Part shown: one piece after another, positions 1 through 5,365 of the stretch
Layout of the letters: every line of letters begins with the position of its first letter
How positions within the stretch are numbered: the first letter of the stretch is position 1
Origin: Pseudomonadota bacterium
GTDB lineage: Bacteria; Pseudomonadota; Alphaproteobacteria; Sphingomonadales; Sphingomonadaceae
Assembly (NCBI GenBank): GCA_030271565.1
Contig: JARXKR010000151.1
Coordinates: forward strand, 1 to 5,433
Direction of reading: 5' to 3'
DNA length: 5,433 bases
Notes under the pieces: model-generated
The model's input: only the letters and a program-made list of their open reading frames with translations
Database searches by the model: none
Told to the model about the DNA's origin: nothing
Made by a program: the position numbers and the translations under genes

Positions 1-347
1 TTGCGCCCGCCGATATGGTCGTAAAGAAACAGCCCGAGCCGCAGCAGCCAGCGCGGGCGCAGGCCCTCAACATAGGGCAGCACGAAGCGCATGGGATGGA
101 TGATGTGCGGGGCGATGGCCCACAAAGCCTCGCGCTCACGCAAGCTCTCACGGACCAGGCCGAACTCGTAATGCTCAAGGTAGCGCAGTCCGCCGTGGAT
201 CAACTTGGTCGAGGCCGAGCTGGTCCCTTGTGCGAGATCACCCGCCTCGAGCAGCAACACGCGTCCGCCGCGCCCGGCGGCATCGCGCGCGATCCCTGCG
301 CCGTTCACGCCGCCACCGATCACCGCGAGGTCGTAGAGCTGATCCAT
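1..347 (-). CDS. glpD: Aerobic glycerol-3-phosphate dehydrogenase, N-terminal part (cut by window edge)
   Basis: The 115 complete codons on the minus strand encode the N-terminus of FAD-dependent glycerol-3-phosphate dehydrogenase. This family oxidises sn-glycerol 3-phosphate to dihydroxyacetone phosphate at the inner face of the membrane and passes electrons to quinone. Residues 10-27 (IGGGVNGAGIARDAAGRG) are the FAD-binding dinucleotide fold and fit the classical family signature; E34 at the end of the second strand is the expected FAD-ribose ligand. Residues 41-60 (GTSSASTKLIHGGLRYLEHY) are the next strongly conserved family block. The ATG at 347 is preceded by AGAGG with a 5-base spacer, a good ribosome binding site. 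It starts 12 bases after the stop of the MFS exporter gene, so co-transcription is likely. The rest of the gene, including the catalytic and C-terminal parts, lies outside the window, so intactness cannot be judged. Confidence 0.95.
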   Translation of the reverse strand, partial: MDQLYDLAVIGGGVNGAGIARDAAGRGGRVLLLEAGDLAQGTSSASTKLIHGGLRYLEHYEFGLVRESLREREALWAIAPHIIHPMRFVLPYVEGLRPRWLLRLGLFLYDHIGGR

Positions 348-359
348 CCTCGCCTCTGC

Positions 360-1637
360 CTAATGCTGCGGATCGGGTACTGGCCGCGCCTCACCCGGCG
401 GGGTCAGGCGGCGGAACAAGCGCCCGCGCTCGCTATACAGAACGAGCGCCAGCGCGGCTAGCCCGCAGCCGAGCAGCGCCCATGACAGCGGCCGCGCGCT
501 GTTGTCGTAGGCCTGTCCGACGATTACCCCCAGTGCCGATCCGCAGACCATGCGCAGGAAAGCCTGGAGTGAGGACGCCGCGCCGGCGGTCCGGGCAAAT
601 GGCTGCAGCGCGATCGAGCCGAAGTTGGCTCCGGTAAAGCCGATCATCGCGCAGTTGAGTGTCATTAGCGGGATGAACCGCCACAGCGTTTCGCGTTCCC
701 GATGCGCGAACCAGACTTGCAAGACGCTGATCGCAATGAACACCAGCAGCGCGGTGTGGCTCACCCGGCGCGCGCCGTACTTTTCGACGATCTGCGTGTT
801 GGTCAGGTTGGCCAGCGCGATGCCCCCGGCCATGACGGCGAACAACAAAGGGAACCACTCGCCTGCACCCATGTGCTCGCCGATCAGCTGCTGCGCCGAA
901 TTGAGATAGCCGAACAGCCCGCCGGTGAGCAGCGCCCCGCCCAGCACATAACCCATCGCCGCGCGGCTGCTGGCGGCATGCCACATATTGGCCGCGATCG
1001 TGCGCGGGGCGATCGGTTGCCGGTATTCCGGATGGAGGGTTTCGGGCAGGCGCAGATAGGCCCAGGTTCCGACCACCACCACCAGCATGGCCATGGTGGC
1101 GAAGATCCAGCGCCAGCCCGCCACCAGCAGCACGGCTTGGCCCAGACTGGGGGCGAGCATCGGTACGGCCATGAACACCACCGAAATGGTCGACATCATC
1201 CGCGCCATTGCATCGCCGCTGAAGCGGTCGCGGATAATCGCGCTGGGCAGCACCGCCAGCCCCGCGCTGAACAGCGCCTGGAGCACGCGCAACATCAGCA
1301 GGACATTGAAATTGTGCACCGCGGCGCAAGCCAGCGACAGCACGAAATAGCCCGCGAAGCAGACGAACAGCACCGGGCGGCGACCATATCGATCGGCCAA
1401 GGCCCCCGGCAGGAGCGAGCCGAACCCCGCGGCGAACAGGAACACGCCCACCACCAGCTGGCGGCGGTTGGGATCGGCGACTTGCAGCTCAGCCGCAATT
1501 TGCCCGAGCGCGGGCAGCATCGCATCGATGCACAGCGCCTGCAGCGCCATCATCATCGCCATCAGGCCGATGAATTCGCGCGGTCCGGCGCCGAATTCGG
1601 CAGAATGGGGTGCAGGCAGGCGCATGCCCAGCCCCAT
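360..1637 (-). CDS. MFS drug exporter, Bcr/CflA-like (DHA1, 12 membrane segments)
   Basis: This 425-residue polytopic protein belongs to the major facilitator superfamily and most resembles the Bcr/CflA drug:proton antiporters of the inner membrane. Seen in the sequence: a first membrane segment with I37-D38-A39-M40-L41-P42 (compare the family's D-x-x-L-P-A-L), MFS motif A at residues 78-87 (GALADRYGRR), a motif-C-like stretch at about 157-170 in the fifth segment followed by GWRWIF (174-179), and the LPET element (198-201) closing the N-terminal half. A second six-helix half runs from about 228 to 400, with AGAASSLQAFLRM (351-363) like the Bcr family. The C-terminus is a short Pro/Arg-rich cytoplasmic tail. 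The first ATG (1637) has only a weak GGTGACG before it; an ATG four codons later (1625) is a possible alternative. The gene lies immediately upstream of glpD and diverges from dinB. The substrate cannot be told from sequence; a role in glycerol or glycerol-phosphate uptake is not supported, since it does not look like GlpT or GlpF. Confidence 0.88.
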   Translation of the reverse strand: MGLGMRLPAPHSAEFGAGPREFIGLMAMMMALQALCIDAMLPALGQIAAELQVADPNRRQLVVGVFLFAAGFGSLLPGALADRYGRRPVLFVCFAGYFVLSLACAAVHNFNVLLMLRVLQALFSAGLAVLPSAIIRDRFSGDAMARMMSTISVVFMAVPMLAPSLGQAVLLVAGWRWIFATMAMLVVVVGTWAYLRLPETLHPEYRQPIAPRTIAANMWHAASSRAAMGYVLGGALLTGGLFGYLNSAQQLIGEHMGAGEWFPLLFAVMAGGIALANLTNTQIVEKYGARRVSHTALLVFIAISVLQVWFAHRERETLWRFIPLMTLNCAMIGFTGANFGSIALQPFARTAGAASSLQAFLRMVCGSALGVIVGQAYDNSARPLSWALLGCGLAALALVLYSERGRLFRRLTPPGEARPVPDPQH

Positions 1638-1665
1638 GACGCGTCACCGGCTAAGAGGCCAGACC

Positions 1666-1695
1666 TTTTCGTATGCAGCCAATTGGCGCTATCCT
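1666..1695 (+). promoter_or_regulatory. Candidate dinB promoter giving a leaderless mRNA
   Basis: TTTTCG (1666-1671), an 18-base spacer and TATCCT (1690-1695) form a weak sigma-70-like pair. The -10-like element ends seven bases before the ATG at 1703, so transcription would begin at or very near the start codon. That fits the lack of any Shine-Dalgarno sequence before 1703. I see no alphaproteobacterial LexA box (GTTC-N7-GTTC) in this gap. The -35 match is poor, so this is tentative. Confidence 0.3.
1678..1687. promoter_or_regulatory. Perfect 10-bp palindrome GCCAATTGGC in the divergent exporter/dinB gap
   Basis: GCCAATTGGC reads the same on both strands and sits in the short gap between the divergent MFS gene and dinB. 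It would lie between the -35 and -10 of the candidate dinB promoter and about 40 bases upstream of the exporter start. The position suits an operator that could control either or both genes. No regulator gene is next to it, and the match to any known operator is unproven. A 10-bp palindrome can also arise by chance. Confidence 0.3.
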
Positions 1696-1702
1696 CGCAG
1701 CA

Positions 1703-2833
1703 ATGACCGATCCCGACAGCCCCGATGACGATCCCGGCGATGAGGCTAGCGGGCTGCGCAAGATCATCCATGTCGACATGGATGCGTTCTACGCCAGCGT
1801 CGAACAGCGCGACGATCCGGCGCTACGCGGGCTGCCGATCGCGGTCGGCGGCGCGGGTCCGCGCGGCGTGTTGACCACCTGCAGCTATGAGGCGCGCAAG
1901 TTCGGGTGCCGCTCGGCGATGCCCTCGGTCACCGCGCGGCGGCTCTGCCCCGCGCTGATTTTCCGGCCGCCGCGCTTTGCCGTCTACACCGAAGTCTCGC
2001 ACCAGATCCGCGATATCTTCCTCGATTACACCCCGCACGTCGAACCGCTCAGCCTCGACGAGGCGTTTCTCGATGTGACCGAGGATTTGAAGGGCATCGG
2101 TTCGGCGGTACGCATCGCCGAGCTGATCCGGGCGCGGATCAAGGCCGAGACCGGGCTCACCGCCAGCGCCGGGGTGTCCTACAACAAGTTCCTCGCCAAG
2201 CTCGCCAGCGACCAGAACAAGCCGGATGGCCTGTGCGTCATCCGCCCCGGCGAAGGCGCGAAATTCGCACAAAGCTTGCCGGTACGGCGTTTTTTCGGAA
2301 TCGGTCCTCGCGGCGCGGAGAAAATGGCCGCGCTCGGAATCGAGACCGGCGCGGACCTTGCTGCCTGCGACATCGGGTTCCTGCGGCGGCATTTCGGGAG
2401 CCAGGCCGACTACCTTTATCGCGCTGCACGCGGCATCGATCTGCGCCGGGTCAAGGCCAACCGTGCGCGCAAGTCGGTCGGGACCGAACGCACGCTCGAC
2501 AAGGACATCTCCTCGGGTTCGGCACTGCGCGAAGTTTTGGCGCGGATCATCGAGCTGACCTGGACGCGGATCGAAAAATCCGGGAGCCACGGCCGCACGG
2601 TGACGCTCAAGCTCAAGCACGGCGATTTCAGCCAGCTGACCCGCGCACGTTCGCTGCCGCGCCCGGTGGCCAACAAGGCCGAATTCACCGCGCTGGGCCA
2701 TGCGCTGCTCGACGAGGTGCTTCCGCTGGCCCAGCCGGTGCGGCTGGTTGGGCTGACTTTGTCGGCGCTCGACGACGAGCCCGAGGAAGGATCGACCCTC
2801 GTCGGGACGGGTCAAGGTTCGCTCCCGTTCTAA
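1703..2833 (+). CDS. dinB: DNA polymerase IV (Y-family translesion polymerase)
   Basis: This encodes the error-prone Y-family polymerase that extends primers across damaged bases and mispaired ends. Numbered from the ATG at 1703 (376 residues): the first palm motif IIHVDMDAFYASVEQRD (21-37) carries metal-binding D25 and the steric-gate position Y30, a Phe in E. coli Pol IV. Next come SYEARKFGCRSAMP (61-74), the catalytic SLDEA (117-121, D119/E120) and SAGVSYNKFLAKLASDQNKP (155-174). A thumb helix-hairpin-helix, FFGIGPRGAEKMAALGI, follows at 197-213, then the little-finger domain to the end. The last six residues, QGSLPF, resemble a beta-clamp binding motif. An upstream in-frame ATG at 1673 would add ten residues and has AGAGG about 14 bases before it. 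I prefer 1703 because the extra residues add nothing recognisable and 1703 fits a promoter-proximal start. The long acidic leader (residues 4-14) is family-variable. All catalytic residues are present, so the gene should be functional. Confidence 0.95.
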   Translation: MTDPDSPDDDPGDEASGLRKIIHVDMDAFYASVEQRDDPALRGLPIAVGGAGPRGVLTTCSYEARKFGCRSAMPSVTARRLCPALIFRPPRFAVYTEVSHQIRDIFLDYTPHVEPLSLDEAFLDVTEDLKGIGSAVRIAELIRARIKAETGLTASAGVSYNKFLAKLASDQNKPDGLCVIRPGEGAKFAQSLPVRRFFGIGPRGAEKMAALGIETGADLAACDIGFLRRHFGSQADYLYRAARGIDLRRVKANRARKSVGTERTLDKDISSGSALREVLARIIELTWTRIEKSGSHGRTVTLKLKHGDFSQLTRARSLPRPVANKAEFTALGHALLDEVLPLAQPVRLVGLTLSALDDEPEEGSTLVGTGQGSLPF

Positions 2834-2900
2834 CTGTCGCCTTTTTGCAAGTAATTCGCGGCAGCGGCGATATTGTGGCATCAGCTTGGGGATTACGAAC

Positions 2901-2984
2901 ATGAAACGATTTGCAATTGCTGTTGCCGCGTTTGGCCTGCCTGGGTTGGCCAGCGCCGACGACAGGCTCGCCAGGTCGAAGTAA
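2901..2984 (+). CDS. Short exported-peptide ORF (27 aa), possibly the broken 5' end of a small secreted-protein gene
   Basis: The ATG at 2901 is preceded by GGGGAT (2888-2893) at a good distance and opens a 27-codon frame. It starts MKRFAIAVAAFGLPGLASA, a typical Sec signal peptide with a plausible cleavage after ASA, then DDRLARSK and a TAA stop. A mature peptide of only eight residues would be odd. From 2960 another frame stays open to TAG at 3088 and reads RQARQVEVRPMVVQHLASS..., which is protein-like. A one-base loss near 2960 could therefore have broken a gene of about 60 codons. The GGGGAT...ATGAAA arrangement, the GATTTGC that follows, and the ADD-[RK]-L after the signal peptide recur in the gene at 3102, so the two may be tandem paralogues. 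The whole 2834-3101 gap otherwise holds only a weak possible promoter (TTGCAA 2845-2850, GATATT 2869-2874). I do not recognise the family. Confidence 0.4.
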   Translation: MKRFAIAVAAFGLPGLASADDRLARSK

Positions 2985-3101
2985 GGCCGATGGTCGTTCA
3001 GCATCTGGCAAGCAGCATTGCCCGAGCCGGAATGTGTGGAAAGCAGAAACAATGCGCCGACAGGACCAGCCCTCCGCCGCTCTTATAGGGGATCAAGAGC
3101 C

Positions 3102-3506
3102 ATGAAATTCAGATTTGCTGCCGCAACCGCCGCCTTCGCCGCCCTGTCGTTCTCGACCATGTCGGGCGCGGATGACAAGCTCAAATACGAAGACCTGATC
3201 CACTGCGCCGCGACCAACCTGGTGTTTAGTTCGGTTCTGGGGCTCAACGACGGTGAGACCAAGAACAAGGATCAGATCGAGACCTACAACAACCAGGCGG
3301 CTGCCCTGATGGCAATTGCTGCGGTCAGTTCGAAGAAGGAATCGGCTGCGGTCCAGGCCGACACGATGACCGAGAGCAAGGCAATCATCAACGTCCTGAC
3401 CGACGGTGAAAAGGGCAAGGACTTCGTGAACACCGAAATGCCCAAGTGCAACACGCTCGGCCAAGCCGCGGTCGAAGTGGTCAACGAGACCAAAGCGAGC
3501 AAATAG
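3102..3506 (+). CDS. Small exported protein, lysine-rich, two cysteines; function unknown
   Basis: A 134-residue protein starting at the ATG at 3102, which has AGGGGA (3087-3092) nine bases before it; the upstream extension of the frame has no signal-peptide-like start and is rejected. Residues 1-23 (MKFRFAAATAAFAAL...MSGA) form a Sec signal peptide with likely cleavage at SGA|DD, placing the product in the periplasm or outside. The mature part is predicted mostly helical. It contains two cysteines, C35 (in LIHCAATN) and C116 (in MPKCNTLG), which could form a disulfide tying the two ends together. The mature part has 12 lysines and no arginine or tryptophan, quite unlike the arginine-rich neighbouring proteins, and is acidic overall. 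I do not recognise a named family; small two-cysteine exported proteins of this shape are common in sphingomonads, but that is recollection rather than a match. It is followed by a hairpin and a convergent Nudix gene, so it is probably monocistronic. Confidence 0.8.
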   Translation: MKFRFAAATAAFAALSFSTMSGADDKLKYEDLIHCAATNLVFSSVLGLNDGETKNKDQIETYNNQAAALMAIAAVSSKKESAAVQADTMTESKAIINVLTDGEKGKDFVNTEMPKCNTLGQAAVEVVNETKASK

Positions 3507-3527
3507 ACCGGTCGCCACCGGCACGAC

Positions 3528-3559
3528 AGCGGCCCGGGGCAGGAATGCCCCAGGCCGTT
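3528..3559. terminator. Hairpin between convergent genes, candidate bidirectional terminator
   Basis: The arms GGCCCGGGGC (3531-3540) and GCCCCAGGCC (3547-3556) pair with one C-A mismatch around the loop AGGAAT, and three further pairs (one G-T) extend the base outward. It starts about 20 bases after the stop of the small exported-protein gene and ends about 10 bases before the stop of the convergent Nudix gene, so it can serve both. There is no U-tract on either strand, so efficiency as an intrinsic terminator is uncertain. A smaller hairpin, CCGGT-CGCC-ACCGG (3508-3521), lies just before it. Confidence 0.6.
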
Positions 3560-3565
3560 CTGAAG

Positions 3566-4039
3566 TCAGGCCTCGATCAATTCAAGCCAGCTCACCAGAT
3601 GCCGGGCGAGCAATGGTGACAGCTCGGCGGGCCAGTCGCCCGGCGCAAAGTACCGCGCCTCGATCACTTCGCGCCCATCGCAGCATAACTCACCTAGCCC
3701 GGTCCCGGCGAACAGGTGGACCCGGTTGACGGTGCCGTAAAGCGGCTCGTCGATCACCGCGAGGCAGCGCGGCTCGGTCAGCGCCAGCCCGGTCTCTTCG
3801 GCAAGTTCGCGCTGCGCCGCCGCCAGCGGGGCTTCACCGCGTGCGATCCCGCCGCCGGGCAGCAGCCATTTGCCGCTGCCGTACGAGTGGCGGATCAGCA
3901 GCACGCGGTCTTGAGCGTCGAATGCGAGGATCCGGCAGCCTTCGAGCCGAACTTTGGCGATCCGCCACCAGCGCCGCCGCAGCGCATGCGCCAGCCGCAG
4001 CCCGGCCCGGTGCAGCGGTGCGGGGATCAGGTGAAGCAT
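3566..4039 (-). CDS. Nudix hydrolase
   Basis: A 157-residue Nudix hydrolase; this family cleaves nucleoside diphosphates linked to another moiety, using Mg2+ or Mn2+. The Nudix box is complete at residues 63-85: G63, E69, R77-E78-L79, E81-E82, G84-L85, matching G-x5-E-x7-R-E-U-x-E-E-x-G-U. It is preceded by WLLPGGG (58-64), a usual entry to the box. Residues 1-27 form a basic, tryptophan-containing N-terminal extension (RRRWWR at 21-26) before the Nudix fold begins at about 30. Nothing identifies the substrate; the REL-x-EETGL pattern is shared by many subfamilies. The ATG at 4039 lies inside the 3' end of pgl, overlapping it by 13 bases, with only a weak GGTGAC upstream, so translation is probably coupled to pgl. 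The gene converges on the small exported-protein gene across a hairpin. Confidence 0.92.
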   Translation of the reverse strand: MLHLIPAPLHRAGLRLAHALRRRWWRIAKVRLEGCRILAFDAQDRVLLIRHSYGSGKWLLPGGGIARGEAPLAAAQRELAEETGLALTEPRCLAVIDEPLYGTVNRVHLFAGTGLGELCCDGREVIEARYFAPGDWPAELSPLLARHLVSWLELIEA

Positions 4040-4647
4040 GTCACCGGCTGATGCGCCGCGCTGAGCAGCCGCGCCACCGGCAGGTCATTTTCCCCGCGCC
4101 GCGCCGCCGCGAACAGCGCGGCCTTGTCAGCGCCGCGGATCACGAACAGCAGCTGATCGCTGTCGAGCAGCGCCGGGATGGTCAGGCTGATCCGGTCGAA
4201 CGGAGCTTCGGGCGGCAACGGATCGGGGGTCAAGCGGCGCACGCGCTGCGCATCGCCCGCTTGCGGATCGGTGTTGGGGAACAACGAGGCAATGTGCCCG
4301 TCACCGCCCATCCCAAGCCAGGTCAGCGCGAAATGCGGCGGTCGCGCACCTTCGCTCAGCGCAACAACGCGAGCCCCAAGTGGCTCGAGCGCCTCGCGAA
4401 TTCGCCCGACATTGCTCGCCGGGTGGTCCTCGGGAACGATCCGGTCGTCGCCCGGCCAGACCGTGATCCGCGCCCAGTCGAGCGCCGAGCCGTGCAGGTC
4501 CGCCAGGATCGGGAACGGGGTCGAGCCGCCGGGGATGGTGATCGCAATTGGGCCTTCGGTGTCTGCCAGCGCGCGCGACAAGTGCGCCTCTAGCCACTGC
4601 GCGATCTCCGCATCGTTCGCGCCGGGGATAATGGTGATGTGCGTCAT
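4027..4647 (-). CDS. pgl: 6-phosphogluconolactonase
   Basis: This enzyme hydrolyses 6-phosphogluconolactone to 6-phosphogluconate in the cytosol, the second step of the oxidative pentose phosphate and Entner-Doudoroff routes. Family blocks in order: ITIPGGSTP (36-44) for phosphate binding, WPGDDRIVPEDHPASN (64-79), and LGMGGDGHIASLFP (111-124), with H118 at the position of the proposed catalytic base. After these comes RISLTIPALLDSDQLLFVIRG (152-172, the family's I-T-L-T-x-x-x-L with the following strand), then KAALF (175-179). At 206 residues it is at the short end for the family. The C-terminus (SAAHQPVTCFT) lacks the usual W-x-D-like ending seen in many homologues, which may be trimming tied to the overlap with the downstream Nudix start. 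GTAGGG seven bases before the ATG at 4647 is a good ribosome binding site. No zwf, edd or glk neighbour is visible, although these often accompany pgl. Confidence 0.95.
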   Translation of the reverse strand: MTHITIIPGANDAEIAQWLEAHLSRALADTEGPIAITIPGGSTPFPILADLHGSALDWARITVWPGDDRIVPEDHPASNVGRIREALEPLGARVVALSEGARPPHFALTWLGMGGDGHIASLFPNTDPQAGDAQRVRRLTPDPLPPEAPFDRISLTIPALLDSDQLLFVIRGADKAALFAAARRGENDLPVARLLSAAHQPVTCFT

Positions 4648-4689
4648 GACGCAGCCCTACCACCAGCCATGGCGCGGCGAAACGGGCAT

Positions 4690-4704
4690 CGGCAGGTGCT
4701 GCCG
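4690..4704. repeat. Perfect 6-bp inverted repeat with 3-base loop after the GDT1-like gene
   Basis: CGGCAG (4690-4695), GTG, CTGCCG (4699-4704) form a tight hairpin three bases past the stop of the GDT1-like gene, in the 60-base gap before pgl on the same strand. There is no U-tract, so it is at best a weak terminator or an mRNA-processing or stability element that could set different levels of the two genes. Confidence 0.4.
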
Positions 4705-4707
4705 CGT

Positions 4708-5247
4708 TCAAACGACGAGGAAGAGCGCAATCCCCGCGAGCAACACCCCGAGCCCAGCGCGGATCCGGCCAAGCGGCAGCGCTGCGAGCCGCTCGCCGCC
4801 GCTCCACCCCAGCACCGCCGTTGCCGCGCAGCCAAGCATACCGCCCAGCACCGCAAATTGCGGTACCGAGCTGCTTGCCGCGAGCGCGAAGACCAGCAGC
4901 CGCGCGGCATCGGTCACTTGCTGCGCGAGGAGCACCACACCCAGCGCCCCGAGCGAAGCGCTAGGCTCGGCCGGGCGGCGTCCGGGGCGCAGCACCAGCA
5001 GCTCGAGCGCGGCAAGCCCCAGCGCCATCGCCACCAGATAAGTCCGCGCGCGCGGTTCGAGTTGCGGCGCCGCCAGCGTGCCCGCCCACCCGGCCAGCGC
5101 AGCACTCAACAGGGCGGCAGTCATCGCGGTGGCCAGCAGCCCGAACCCGGGGCCCCGCCGCGCCGCCATCCACGCCACCAGCAGCTGATCGCGCGCGCCC
5201 ACGCCCGCGATCAGCGCGGCCAGCAGGGCAAGGAGGAACGCGGCCAT
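4708..5247 (-). CDS. TMEM165/GDT1 (UPF0016)-like membrane protein with degenerate ion-binding motifs
   Basis: A 179-residue, very hydrophobic protein with about six membrane segments arranged as two similar halves (roughly 1-88 and 98-179), joined by an Arg/Pro-rich loop (88-97). The layout and local patterns fit the GDT1/TMEM165 cation:proton exchanger family, whose two halves each carry E-x-G-D-[KR]-[ST]. Here the first site reads AGVGARDQ (14-21), aligning with the family's AExGD[KR][ST]Q but with the E and D replaced by G15 and A18. The second reads QVTDAARL (110-117), keeping only D113; LLVFALAA after it is again family-like. If homologous, it has lost most cation ligands, so it may be inactive or repurposed. 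I chose the ATG at 5247 because the first membrane helix starts at once. A TTG at 5283 would add 12 non-hydrophobic residues. No Shine-Dalgarno is evident; a TATATC element (5264-5269, minus strand) could be the -10 of a promoter giving a very short leader. Family assignment is from pattern recognition, not a search. Confidence 0.7.
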   Translation of the reverse strand: MAAFLLALLAALIAGVGARDQLLVAWMAARRGPGFGLLATAMTAALLSAALAGWAGTLAAPQLEPRARTYLVAMALGLAALELLVLRPGRRPAEPSASLGALGVVLLAQQVTDAARLLVFALAASSSVPQFAVLGGMLGCAATAVLGWSGGERLAALPLGRIRAGLGVLLAGIALFLVV

Positions 5248-5365
5248 GGGAGGGTGGTGGACGGATATACCGCGCAGGGTCAAGCGCCGCGGCCGCCGGG
5301 TACGGCTTTCGGCTTCGGCCCAACCACGTTATGTCATCGATTCTATATCGAAAGGGGGTGTTACC
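5248..5365. other. Divergent intergenic region with A/T-rich promoter-like elements
   Basis: This gap lies between the GDT1-like gene (minus) and the right-edge ORF (plus). It contains a -10-like TATATC on each strand (minus 5264-5269; plus 5344-5349), but no convincing -35 hexamer at 16-18 bases from either. The plus-strand element overlaps a small inverted repeat TCGAT-TCTAT-ATCGA (5337-5351). No gene of its own is supported. A 12-codon frame from the ATG at 5331 ends in a TGA that overlaps the ATG at 5366, but it has no ribosome binding site. Confidence 0.35.
5351..5358 (+). promoter_or_regulatory. Strong ribosome binding site selecting the ATG at 5366
   Basis: AAAGGGGG followed by TGTTACC and ATG is the best Shine-Dalgarno in the window. 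It selects the ATG at 5366, even though that frame stops after five codons. It lies about 25 bases from the in-frame GTG at 5384, too far to direct initiation there, which makes the stop at 5381 notable. Confidence 0.6.

Noticed and set aside
702..1706. Long plus-strand ORF antisense to the MFS exporter gene
   Set aside because: Its translation is rich in His, Gln and Arg without any fold-like pattern, as expected for the complement of a high-GC gene. The opposite strand has clear MFS motifs.
1823..3052. 409-codon minus-strand ORF opposite dinB, reaching into the intergenic gap
   Set aside because: It is a reverse-complement shadow of dinB. It has no recognisable domain and no start signal, and the real polymerase motifs are on the plus strand.
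3018..3101. Upstream N-terminal extension of the small exported-protein gene
   Set aside because: The extension (MPEPECVES...) would bury the signal peptide internally. The ATG at 3102 has a proper ribosome binding site and begins a normal signal peptide.
3841..4593. Plus-strand ORF across the Nudix and pgl genes
   Set aside because: Arg/Ala-rich low-complexity translation, spanning two clearly identified minus-strand genes.
4178..5041. 287-codon plus-strand ORF opposite pgl and the GDT1-like gene
   Set aside because: Ser/Arg/Pro-rich antisense product that crosses a gene boundary on the other strand; no motif seen.
5278..5283. TTGACC as a -35 element for the GDT1-like gene
   Set aside because: It lies only 8 bases from TATATC, far too close for a sigma-70 promoter, and no -10-like hexamer follows at 17 bases.
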